Below are positions 27,631 to 37,229 of a stretch of 64,000 nt of DNA, piece after piece. Source of the DNA: CBDCEG01 sp965215775 (GTDB taxonomy: Bacteria; Pseudomonadota; Gammaproteobacteria; Cardiobacteriales; Ostreibacteriaceae); assembly GCA_965215775.1 (NCBI GenBank), contig CBDCEG010000019.1, positions 62,001-126,000 of the forward strand. The letters are read 5' to 3'. Both the position numbers and the translations under genes were made by a program. Below the pieces are notes generated by a model. That model was not told the DNA's origin. It searched no databases and was given only the letters and a program-made list of their open reading frames with translations. Each line of letters starts with the position of its first letter. The first letter of the stretch is position 1.

Positions 27631-29215
27631 TTAATGAGTTTTTTGTAAATATTCATCATAAGAACCTTTAAAATCAATTATTTCAGTGTCAGTTATTTCA
27701 ATAATTCTAGTTGCAAGTGATGATACGAATTCTCTATCATGGCTAACAAATAGTAAAGTTCCTTCGTAATTCTCAAGTGCTATATTAAGTGATTCAATAG
27801 ACTCCATATCTAAATGGTTTGTTGGCTCATCTAATAACATTATATTAGGTTTTTGTAACATTAATTTCCCAAATATCATACGCCCTTGTTCTCCACCAGA
27901 TATCACTTTTACAGTTTTATCGATATCTTTTTGAGAGAATAATAATCTCCCTAAAACACCACGAATAACTTGGTCATCATCAGATTCTTTTCGCCATTGC
28001 GTCATCCAGTCAATTAATGTTTCTCCATTTTCAAACTCACTTGAGTGATCTTGAGCATAATAACCAATACTAGAGCTTTCTGACCACTTTATATCACCAG
28101 AAGTTGCGGGGATTTCACCCATCAAGCATCTTAATAAGGTAGTTTTACCTACGCCATTAGTTCCGATAATAGCTACTTTTTCTCCGACCTCAATCATCAG
28201 ACTTAAGTCTGAAAATACTTTTTCATCAAAACTTTTACTAAGTTTAGTTAGCTCTAATGCTTTTCTATGTAGTTTTTTTTCTTGTTCAAACCTTATATAT
28301 GGATTTTGTCTGCTAGAAGGTTTTACCTCTTCTAGTTGGATTTTATCTAATCTTTTTGCTCTTGAAGTTGCTTGTTTTGACTTTGAAGCGTTTGCTGAAA
28401 ATCTACTAACAAAAGCATTCAACTCTGCTATTTGTGTTTTTTTCTTAGCATTTTCAGAATTCACTCTATCCAAAACCATAGTTGCAGCAGTCATATATTC
28501 TTCATAATTACCAGGGTATATTCTTAACTCACCATAATCCAAGTCCGCCATATGAGTGCATACACTATTTAGAAAATGCCTATCGTGAGAAATTATAATC
28601 ATTGTGCAGTTTCTTTTGTTTAACATTCCTTCCAGCCAGTCAATAGTGCTAATATCCAAGTTATTTGTAGGCTCATCAAGTAATAAAATATCAGGCTCTG
28701 AAAATAATGCTTGTGCAAGTAACACTCTAAGTTTCCAACCTGGTGCAACATCTGACATTGGTCCATAATGATATGAAGTGTCAATACCTGCGCCGATTAG
28801 TAACTCTCCAGCTCTTGATTCTGATGTGTATCCATCTAGTTCTGCAAACTCAGCTTCTAGCTCACCAACTCTAATTCCATCGGCTTCAGTCATATCTGGA
28901 TTTGCATAAATAGCATCTCTCTCTGATTTTATTGCCCAAAGCTCTTCATTTCCCATAATAACAGTATCTACCACACTGAATTTTTCATAGGCAAATTGGT
29001 CTTGCTGTAGTTTCCCAATTTTTTTCATCAGGTGCTTTTGAAACATTACCTGTTGACGGATCTAAATCCCCACCAAGTATTTTCATTAAAGTTGATTTAC
29101 CACTACCGTTAGCGCCTATTAAACCGTAACGGTTCCCAGATCCAAACTTAACTGATATATCTTCAAACAATGGTTTTGCACCAAACTGTATACTTACATT
29201 TGCAATGGCTAACAA
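27631..29215 (-). pseudogene. ybiT: ABC-F ATPase YbiT-like, interrupted by one frameshift
   Basis: Reading across one break, the product is about 527 residues and collinear with E. coli YbiT. It has two ABC domains: FEDISVKFGSGNRYGLIGAN with GANGSGKST in the first and GTNGVGKTT in the second, signature regions SDVAPGWKLRVLLAQALF and ISGGEQGRMIFGKLMLQKP, and Walker B LLLDEPTNNLDISTI and MLLDEPTNHLDMESI. There are no membrane segments, as in ABC-F proteins, which act on ribosomes as translation or antibiotic-resistance factors. The T run at 29019-29025 has seven bases where six restore the frame (DEKIGKLQQDQF), splitting the first 76 residues from the rest. Confidence 0.88.
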
Positions 29216-29585
29216 GTTATTACCTCAAAAAATAAATTTAAAAATAGTAAAAATAAAACAAAAAAAGAAATCTAGTTTGAATTTTCATCTCATTTAATTA
29301 ATTGACAGATTATATTGCATTAAATATTAAATATGTAAATAAATGAATGTAATTTGAATATTATTTAGATTGCACACTTTTTTATATCTAAGTTTATAAA
29401 TTAAGCATAGAATTAATAATGGTTGATAATTAATTATTAGTTTAATAAAAGAGCTGATAATATTGTTATAAGGTATTTTTTATTTATATATTATTTTCCG
29501 ATAATTTTTTAATAATCAATCTAAGGAAAACATAAAAAATATTTTAATTTTATTCTTAAAATAATTTATACAAAAAGGTGAGAAA
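29216..29585. other. A+T-rich divergent intergenic region
   Basis: 370 bases with no gene visible, extremely A+T-rich. It lies between divergent ybiT and the transaminase gene. TTGACA at 29302-29307 and TATTAA at 29325-29330 (17-bp spacing) make a possible plus-strand promoter, although about 250 bases upstream of the start at 29586. Confidence 0.4.
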
Positions 29586-30442
29586 ATGTCAATTTGTTAT
29601 GTAAATGGTAAGTTTGTTGCAAAAGATGATGCAAAGGTTTCTATATTTGATAGAGGTTATTTGTTTTCTGATGGAATTTATGAAGTAAGTATGGTGCTTA
29701 ACTCTAAGCTAGTTGATAATTTGGGACATTTGGAAAGGCTGAAATTATCACTTGCGAAATTAGATATGAAAATGCCAATGCCTATTGATGAAATCATTAA
29801 AATTCAAAATCAATTAATAGAAAAAAATAATATAAAAAAACTGGCTCAATTTATTTGCAAGTTACTCGTGGAGTTGATGATGAGCGTGATTTTTCATACA
29901 GTGAAAATATAAAACCAAGCTTAATAATGATTGCACAAAATAAAGATTTATTAAACAATCTTTTGGCAGATAAAGGTATAAGTGTAATGACTTTGCCTGA
30001 AATTCGTTGGGCAAAGCGAGATGTAAAAGCAATTAGTTTATTAGGGGCCGTTCTTGCCAAGAAAACCGCAAAAGATAATGGGTTTAATGATGCTTGGTTT
30101 GTTGAAAATGGCTTTGTAACCGAAGGTAGTTCTAACAATGTATTTATTATAATAAATAATGAAATAATCACAAAAAAAGCTAACTCACAAATTCTAAAAG
30201 GAATAACAAGACAAGCTGTTATGCAAATAGCACAACAAAAAAATATGCAAGTTATAGAGCGAGATTTTACAGTTGATGAGGCAAAACAAGCTGATGAAGT
30301 TTTTGTAACTTCTGCAACTATGTTAATTATTCCAGTTATAAAAGTTGATGAAACAGTAGTATCTAATGGAAAACCTGGTGAAATCACAAATAATATAAGA
30401 CAAATTTATATTGATATGGCAAAAAGTGGTAAGTTTAGTTAG
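29586..30442 (+). pseudogene. D-amino-acid transaminase-like (class IV aminotransferase), frameshifted
   Basis: Joined across one break the product is about 285 residues, normal for fold-type IV PLP enzymes. The N-terminal part has YVNGKFVAKDDAKVSIFDRG and YLFSDGIYEV; the second part has LQVTRGVDDERDFSY, EIRWAKRDVKAISLLGAVLA (catalytic Lys region), NGFVTEGSSNNVFII, LKGITRQAVMQIA and EVFVTSATMLIIPV. These favour D-alanine transaminase, which makes D-Ala and D-Glu for the wall, over BCAT. The A run at 29834-29840 has seven bases where eight would join both frames (KTGSIYLQVTRG). A ribosome-binding site (AAAGGTGAGAAA) precedes the ATG. Confidence 0.85.
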
Positions 30443-30550
30443 CTCTTGTTTTAATTTTACAGGAAACACTTCATATCTTAGTCTAAGAAATAAAAGCTAG
30501 GTATGAAATATGTTATTTGTAGTATTGAAGCGAAATATACTTGATACAAC

Positions 30551-30904
30551 CTAATCCCAAGATCCTTTTTCATTTATTAATACTTTCTCTCCATTTGTAA
30601 CTTCTAGGCGACCATATTCACCTTCTTGACTTATAAAATAAACAACTTTTCCACTGTTAAACTTATAACCAAGAAACCTACAAGGTGTAACTCCATCGGC
30701 ACACATTTTATATATTTCTTTTCCTTTTAGTTTTATCCCTTTGCCTGTTTTTTTTGAAACTCCATGATAGCTAATATTATTACAGCCTACTACGCCTTCT
30801 TTACAGTTGTTTTTGATTGTAATTTTGTAATGTTTAGTTATTAATACATCTGCTTGTGCTGAAGCTATCAAAGATAGTCCGATTAATATTATGAGTTTTT
30901 TCAT
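30551..30904 (-). CDS. Small secreted protein of unknown function
   Basis: From ATG 30904 the product is 117 residues with a signal peptide (MKKLIILIGLSLIASAQADV). The frame is open to 30946, but that would place 14 extra residues before the signal. The mature part has four cysteines arranged as two pairs (NNCKEGVVGCNN and YKMCADGVTPCRFLG), suggesting disulphide bonds in the periplasm, and a segment ISYHGVSKKTGKGIKLKGKE I associate with conserved hypothetical secreted proteins of gammaproteobacteria. It is divergent from the first LRR gene. Confidence 0.65.
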   Translation of the reverse strand: MKKLIILIGLSLIASAQADVLITKHYKITIKNNCKEGVVGCNNISYHGVSKKTGKGIKLKGKEIYKMCADGVTPCRFLGYKFNSGKVVYFISQEGEYGRLEVTNGEKVLINEKGSWD

Positions 30905-31028
30905 TTTTCTATCCCAATTAATTATTAAAATAATATGATAACTCAAAACAAAGTATATTTTGTAAAATATATTAAATAAAAGTAGTATTATGATTTAGTT
31001 TAAAAGTAAGTAATAAGAACAGGGAATT

Positions 31029-32287
31029 ATGAAAAAACAAAATGTGATAATTAAAACAATAGGACTTTGGTTGATTACTTTGATAGGTTTAAGTTTTGCA
31101 AACGCCAAAGAAATGCAACCAAATGATGTAATAAATTTCCCAGATAAAAACTTTGAAAAAGTAGTTCGCAAGCAAATTGATAAAGATAAAGGGGATATTT
31201 TATACTCTGATATTTATGGAATCACGAGGGTTTATTTTGATGATGAAAAAATAAAATCAATAGAGGGAATTCAGTATTTCAAGTCATTAGCACTTTTATA
31301 TTTGAGAGAGAATAAAATAACTGATATTTCACCACTTAAGAACTTAGCTAAGTTAGAGAGGTTGTACCTTGATGAAAATAAAATAACTGACATTTCCCCT
31401 CTTAAAAACCTAGCTGAGTTAGAGTGGTTGTGGTTGAGTAAAAATAAAATAACTGATATTTCCCCGCTTAAGAATTTAGTGAAGTTAGAGTATTTATCGT
31501 TGAGTAAAAATAAAATAACTGATATTTCATTGCTTAAGAATTTAGTGAAGTTAGAGAGTTTATGGTTGAGTAAAAATAAAATAACTGATATTTCTCCACT
31601 TAAGAATTTAGCTAAGTTATGGTGGTTGCATCTTGATAAAAATAAAATAACTAATATTTCCCCGCTTAAGAACCTAGCTAAGTTAGAAAGTTTGAATTTG
31701 GGAGAAAATAAAATAACTGACATTTCAGCACTTAAAAGCTTAACTGGTTTAAGTGAATTAGAGCTTAATGATAATCAAATAACTGATTTCTCAGTACTTA
31801 AAGACCTTATGGAATTAAAAACACTGGGGTTGAGTGAAAATAAAATAACTGATATTTCTCCACTTAAGAACCTAGCTAAGTTATGGTGGTTGCATCTTGA
31901 TAAAAATAAAATAACTAATATTTCCACGCTTAAGAACCTAGCTAAGTTAGAAAGTTTGCATTTGGGAGAAAATAAAATAACTGATATTTCAGTACTTAAG
32001 AACTTAGCTAAGCTTCAGATTTTGGGTTTGAATGGTAATAATATAACCGATTATTCAGCTATTAATTATCTACCAAAGCTTGAAAATATTTCATTTAAAA
32101 AAGGGGATGTTGTTGATATTAAAAATTATTCTAAGCTTAAAAATATAACTTTTAGTATTGATTGGGAAAACTCAAAAGGAAAGTTGGAAAGTTGGAGAGT
32201 TGGAAAATAAAATTAGATAAAATCAAGCACTTGGGTAAAGTAGCTTTGGATGATGAGTTTATCAAAAAATACGCAGAAAAGGGTTAA
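31029..32287 (+). CDS. Secreted LRR protein 1 (frameshift near the 3' end)
   Basis: The first gene of the LRR array. A signal peptide (IGLWLITLIGLSFANAKEMQ, cleavage after ANA) leads into an N-terminal cap (NFPDKNFEKVVRKQIDKDKG), then about 13 LRRs of 22 residues with consensus NKITDISPLKNLxKLExLxL, the internalin/SDS22-like type. The C-terminal cap (YSAINYLPKLENISFKKGDV) follows. The frame ends at 32210 (WRVGK), but adding one A to the run at 32204-32207 restores the conserved tail KLDKIKHLGKVALDDEFIKK to a stop at 32285-32287. There is no membrane anchor, so the product is periplasmic or exported further. It has the array's usual ribosome-binding region (AGGGAATT). Confidence 0.8.
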
Positions 32288-32327
32288 AGTTTAAATTAAA
32301 AATAAACAATAACTAAAAGAGGAAATT

Positions 32328-35199
32328 ATGAAAAAACAAAATATGATGATGAAAACAATAGGGCTTTGGTTGATTACTTTGATAGGTTTAAGTTTTGCAA
32401 ACGCCAAAGAAATGCAACCAAATGATGTGATAAATTTCCCTGATAAAAACTTTGAAAAAGCAATAAGAGAGACAATAAGAAAATCCAAGGGAGATATTTT
32501 ATATTCAGATATTTCTGAAATCACAAGGGTTTATTTTGATAATGAAGGAATAAAATCAATTGAGGGAATTCAGTATTTTAAATCTCTAGAAAGTTTGGAT
32601 TTGGAAGAAAATAAAATAACTGATATTTATCTACTTAAGAACTTAACTAATCTAGAAGCTTTAAGTCTTTATAGTAATAAAATAACTGATATTTCACCAC
32701 TTAAGAACTTAATTAATTTAGAAGTTTTAAGTCTTTATAGTAATAAAACAACTGATATTTCACCACTTAAGAACTTAACTAAGTTAGAGAGGTTGCATCT
32801 TGATGAAAATAAAATAACTGATATTTCAGCTATTAAGGATTTAGTTAATTTAGAAACTTTAAGTCTTTATAGTAATAAAATTACTGATATTTCACCACTT
32901 AAGAATTTAGTTAAGTTAGATAATTTATTTTTGAGTGAAAATGAAATAACTGATATTTCACCACTCAAGAATTTGCTTAAGTTAAAGGAGTTAGGTTTAA
33001 AAATAATAAAATAACTGATATTTCCCCACTTAAGAACTTAGTTAGCTTAAAATTTTTATTCCTTGTAAATAATAAAATAACTAATATTTCATCACTTAAG
33101 AACTTAGTTAATTTAGAATTTTTGAATTTGAGAGAAAACAAAATAACTGATATTTTAGCTATTAAGGATTTAGTTAACTTAAAGTATTTGTATCTCAGTA
33201 ATAATAAAATTATAAATATAAATCCAATTAAAAAATTAAAGAAAATAAGATTGTTGAGTTTAAATAGTAATAATATAGCAGATTATTCAGCTGTTAGTTC
33301 GTTACCAAAAGCTAAAGTATATTTATTTTGACAAAGGGGATATTGTTGATATTACAAATTACTCTAAATTCAAAAATATAACTTTTTTTATTTATTGGGA
33401 GGGTTCAAAGGACAAGTTAAACTATAGGAAAATCCTATTAGATAAAATCAAACACTTGGGCAAAGTAACTTTGAATAATGAATTTATAAGTAAATACGCA
33501 GAGCCTAATGTAATAAATTTCCCTGATAAAAACTTTGAAAAAGCAGTTCGCAAGGAAATTAAAAAATCAAAAGGAGATATTTTATATTCTGATATTTCTG
33601 AAATTGATAAGATTGAATTTGCTAATAAAGGAAATAAAATCAATTGAAGGAATTCAATATTTTAAATCATTAACTACTCTACGGTTGTATGAAAACAAAA
33701 TAACAGATATTTCTCCACTTAAGAACTTAACTAATTTAACAATCTTAAACCTCTATAATAATAAAATAACTGACATTTCACCAATTAAAAATTTAGTGAA
33801 GCTAGAAGAATTTTGGTGGGGCAAAAATAATATAGCAGATATTTCAGGACTTAAGAACTTAGTTAACTTAAAATTTTTATACCTTGGGAATAATAAAATA
33901 ACTGATATTACAGCAGTTAAGAACTTGGTTAATTTAGAATCTTTGAATTTGAGTAAAAATAAAATAACTGACATTTCAGCGCTTAAGAATCTAGTTAATT
34001 TAGAAGGTTTAGATTTAAGTGAAAATAAAATAACTGATATTTCTCCACTTAAGAATCTAGTTAATTTAGAAGGTTTAGAGTTAAGTGAAAATAAAATAGC
34101 TGATATTTCAGCACTTGAAAACTTACTGAAGTTAAAAGGTACTTTATGGTTGAATAAAAATAATATAACTGATATTTCACCACTTAAGAAGCTAGCTAAG
34201 TTAAAAATTGTAGGTTTAAGTAACAATAATATAACTGATATTTCATCACTTAAGAATTTACTTAAGTTAAAGGAATTATCGTTGAGTAAAAATAAAATAA
34301 CTGATATTTCCCCACTTAAGAATTTAGTTAAACTAGAAGATTTAGACTTAAGTAAAAATAAAATAACTGATATTTCACCACTTAAGAATTTAGTTAATTT
34401 AGAAGATTTAGCGTTAAGTGAAAATAAAATAACTGATATTTCTCCACTTAAGGATTTAGTGAAGTTAGAGAGTTTAAAGCTTTATGAAAACAAAATAACT
34501 GATATTTCACCACTTAAGGATTTAGTGAAGTTAGAGGGTTTAAAGCTTTATGAAAACAAAATAACTGATATTTTACCACTTAAGAACTTAACTAAGTTAG
34601 AGAGTTTATGGTTGAGTGAAAATAAAATAACTGATATTTCCCCACTTAAGGATTTAGCTGGTTTAAGTGGTTTAAGCTTTAGTCATAATCAAATAACTGA
34701 TATTTCCCCACTTAAGGATTTAGCTGGTTTAAGTGGTTTAAGCTTTAGTCATAATCAAATAACTGATATTTCCCCACTTAAGGATTTAGCTGGTTTAAGT
34801 GGTTTAAGCTTTAGTCATAATCAAATAACTAATATTTCAGCACTCAAGAATTTAGTTAAACTAGAAGATTTAGATTTCAGTAATAATAAAATAATAAATA
34901 TAAATCCAATTAAAAAACTAAAGAAAATAAAATTTTTGAGTTTAAACGGCAATAATATAAATGATTATTCAGCTGTTAGTTCGCTACCAAAGCTAAATCA
35001 GATTTATTTTGACAAAGGGGATATTGTTGATATTAAAAATTACTCTAAACTTAAAAATATAATTTTTCGTATTGAGTGGAAGAACTTAAAGGGCAAGTGG
35101 GAGTATAGAGAAATCAAATTAGATAAAATCAAACACTTGGGTAAAGTAACTTTGGACGATGAGTTTATTAAAAAATACGCAGATCCAAAAAATAAATAA
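32328..35199 (+). pseudogene. Secreted LRR protein 2, two fused modules with three frameshifts
   Basis: Read through three one-base breaks this is a single reading frame of about 956 residues. Module 1 runs from the signal peptide (IGLWLITLIGLSFANAKEMQ) through LRRs to the C-terminal tail ending near 33500 (FISKYAEP). It continues with no stop into a second N-terminal cap (NVINFPDKNFEKAVRKEIKK), a long LRR domain and a second tail (KKYADPKNK). Breaks: one A too few at 32999-33003, one A too many at 33307-33310 and at 33632-33634; each correction restores conserved sequence. Three identical consecutive repeats (LAGLSGLSFSHNQITDISPL) occur at 34650-34830. A ribosome-binding site, GAGGAAATT, precedes the ATG. 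Confidence 0.75.
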
Positions 35200-35224
35200 A
35201 TATTAAATAATAATAGAGGAAATT

Positions 35225-37207
35225 ATGAAAAAACAAAATATGATGACGAAAATAATAGGGCTTTGGCTGATTACTTTGATGAGTTTAAGTTTTGCAAACG
35301 CCAAAGAAATGCAACCAAATGATGTGATAAATTTCCCTGATAAAAACTTTGAAAAAGCAATAAGAGAGACAATAAGAAAACCCAAAGGAGATATTTTATA
35401 TTCAGACATTTCTGAAATTGATGAGATTAAATTTAAAGATAAAAAAATAAAATCAATAGAAGGAATTCAGTATTTTAAATCTCTAGAAAGTTTGGATTTG
35501 GAAGAAAATAAAATAACTGATATTTCATCACTTAAGAATTTACTTAAGTTAAAGGAATTATCGTTGAGTAAAAATAAAATAACTGATATTTCCCCACTCA
35601 AGAACCTATCTAAGTTAGAGTGGTTGTATCTTGATGAAAACAAAATAGCTGATATTTCAGCACTTGAAAACTTACTGAAGTTAAAAGGTACTTTATGGTT
35701 GGATGAAAATAAAATAACTGATATTTCATCACTTAAGAATTTAGTTAATTTAGATGCTTTATCATTGAGTGAAAATAAAATAACTGATATTTCACCACTC
35801 AAGAATTTACTTAAGTTAAAGGAATTATGGTTAAGTGAAAATAAAATAACTGATATTTCACCACTCAAGAATTTACTTAAGTTAAAGGAATTATGGTTAA
35901 GTGAAAATAATATAACTGATATTTCACCACTCAAGAATTTACTTAAGTTAAAGGAATTATGGTTAAGTGAAAATAAAATAACTGATATTTCATCAATTAA
36001 AAATTTAGTGAAGTTAAAAAATTTGTATGTTGAAAATAATAAAATAACTGATATCGCCCCTCTTAAGAATTTAGTTAAGTTAGAGAGTTTATGGTTGAGT
36101 AAAAATAAAATAACTGATATTTCGTCAATTAAAAATTTAGTGAAGTTAAAAAATTTGTATGTTGAAAATAATAAAATAACTGATATTTCAGCACTCAAGA
36201 ATTTAGTTAAGTTAGAGAGTTTATGGTTGAGTAAAAATAAAATAACTGATATTTCATCAATTAAAAATTTAGCGAAGTTAAAAAATTTGTATGTTAAAGA
36301 TAATAAAATAACTGATATTTCACCACTTAAGAGCTTAACTAGTTTAGCTATTTTGAAACTTAATAGTAATAAAATAGCGGACTTTTCAGCACTTAAGAAT
36401 TTAGTTAATTTAGAGAGGTTGCATCTTGATGAAAACAAAATAACTGATATTTCACCACTCAAGAATTTACTTAAGTTAAAGGAATTATGGTTAAGTGAAA
36501 ATAATATAACTGATATTTCACCACTCAAGAATTTACTTAAGTTAAAGGAATTATGGTTAAGTGAAAATAATATAACTGATATTTCACCACTCAAGAATTT
36601 ACTTAAGTTAAAGGAATTATGGTTAAGTGAAAATAATATAACTGATATTTCATCACTTAAGAATTTAGTGAAGTTAGATTGGTTGCTGTTGAGTAAAAAT
36701 AAAATAACTGATATTTCATCAATTAAAAATTTAGTGAAGTTAAAAAATTTGTATGTTGAAAATAATAAAATAACTGATATCGCCCCTCTTAAGAATTTAG
36801 TTAAGTTAGAGAGTTTATGGTTGAGTAAAAATAAAATAACTGATATTTCAGCTATTAAGGATTTAGTTAACTTAAAGTATTTGTATTTCAGTAACAATAA
36901 AATAATAGATATAAATCCAATTAAAAATTTAACTAAGCTTCAAAGTTTTAGTTTAAGTAAAAATGATATAACAGATTATTCAGCTATTAATTATCTGCCA
37001 AAGCTTGAAAATATTATATTTAAAAAAGGGGAGGTTGTTGATATTAAAAATCACTCTAAACTTAAAAATATAACTTTTGGTATTAATTGGGAAGAGTTAA
37101 AAGGTAAGTGGGAGTATAGAGAAATCAAATTAGATAAAATCAAGCACTTGGGTAAAGTAACTTTGGACGATGAGTTTATTAAAAAATACGCAGAGCCAAA
37201 AAAATAA
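35225..37207 (+). CDS. Secreted LRR protein 3, longest intact LRR tract
   Basis: 660 residues, intact: signal peptide, N-terminal cap (NFPDKNFEKAIRETIRKPKG), about 22 consecutive LRRs, and the C-terminal cap (YSAINYLPKLENIIFKKGEV ... KKYAEPKK). Repeats such as ISPLKNLLKLKELWLSENNI occur in two groups, of two to four at about 35800-36000 and 36440-36660, with almost identical DNA. This indicates recent expansion by unequal recombination within the gene. The concave leucine/isoleucine pattern predicts an extended curved solenoid suited to protein binding. Ribosome-binding site GAGGAAATT; 25 bases after the previous stop. Confidence 0.88.
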   Translation: MKKQNMMTKIIGLWLITLMSLSFANAKEMQPNDVINFPDKNFEKAIRETIRKPKGDILYSDISEIDEIKFKDKKIKSIEGIQYFKSLESLDLEENKITDISSLKNLLKLKELSLSKNKITDISPLKNLSKLEWLYLDENKIADISALENLLKLKGTLWLDENKITDISSLKNLVNLDALSLSENKITDISPLKNLLKLKELWLSENKITDISPLKNLLKLKELWLSENNITDISPLKNLLKLKELWLSENKITDISSIKNLVKLKNLYVENNKITDIAPLKNLVKLESLWLSKNKITDISSIKNLVKLKNLYVENNKITDISALKNLVKLESLWLSKNKITDISSIKNLAKLKNLYVKDNKITDISPLKSLTSLAILKLNSNKIADFSALKNLVNLERLHLDENKITDISPLKNLLKLKELWLSENNITDISPLKNLLKLKELWLSENNITDISPLKNLLKLKELWLSENNITDISSLKNLVKLDWLLLSKNKITDISSIKNLVKLKNLYVENNKITDIAPLKNLVKLESLWLSKNKITDISAIKDLVNLKYLYFSNNKIIDINPIKNLTKLQSFSLSKNDITDYSAINYLPKLENIIFKKGEVVDIKNHSKLKNITFGINWEELKGKWEYREIKLDKIKHLGKVTLDDEFIKKYAEPKK

Positions 37208-37229
37208 CAAATAACAAATAGAGGAAATT

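Noticed and set aside
35467..36897. A 476-codon open frame antisense to LRR gene 3, and similar antisense frames across the array
   Set aside because: The repeated codon pattern of the LRR units leaves one antisense frame free of stops in every unit. The translation is the same low-complexity repeat in every gene, without start signals or known domains, so it is a by-product.
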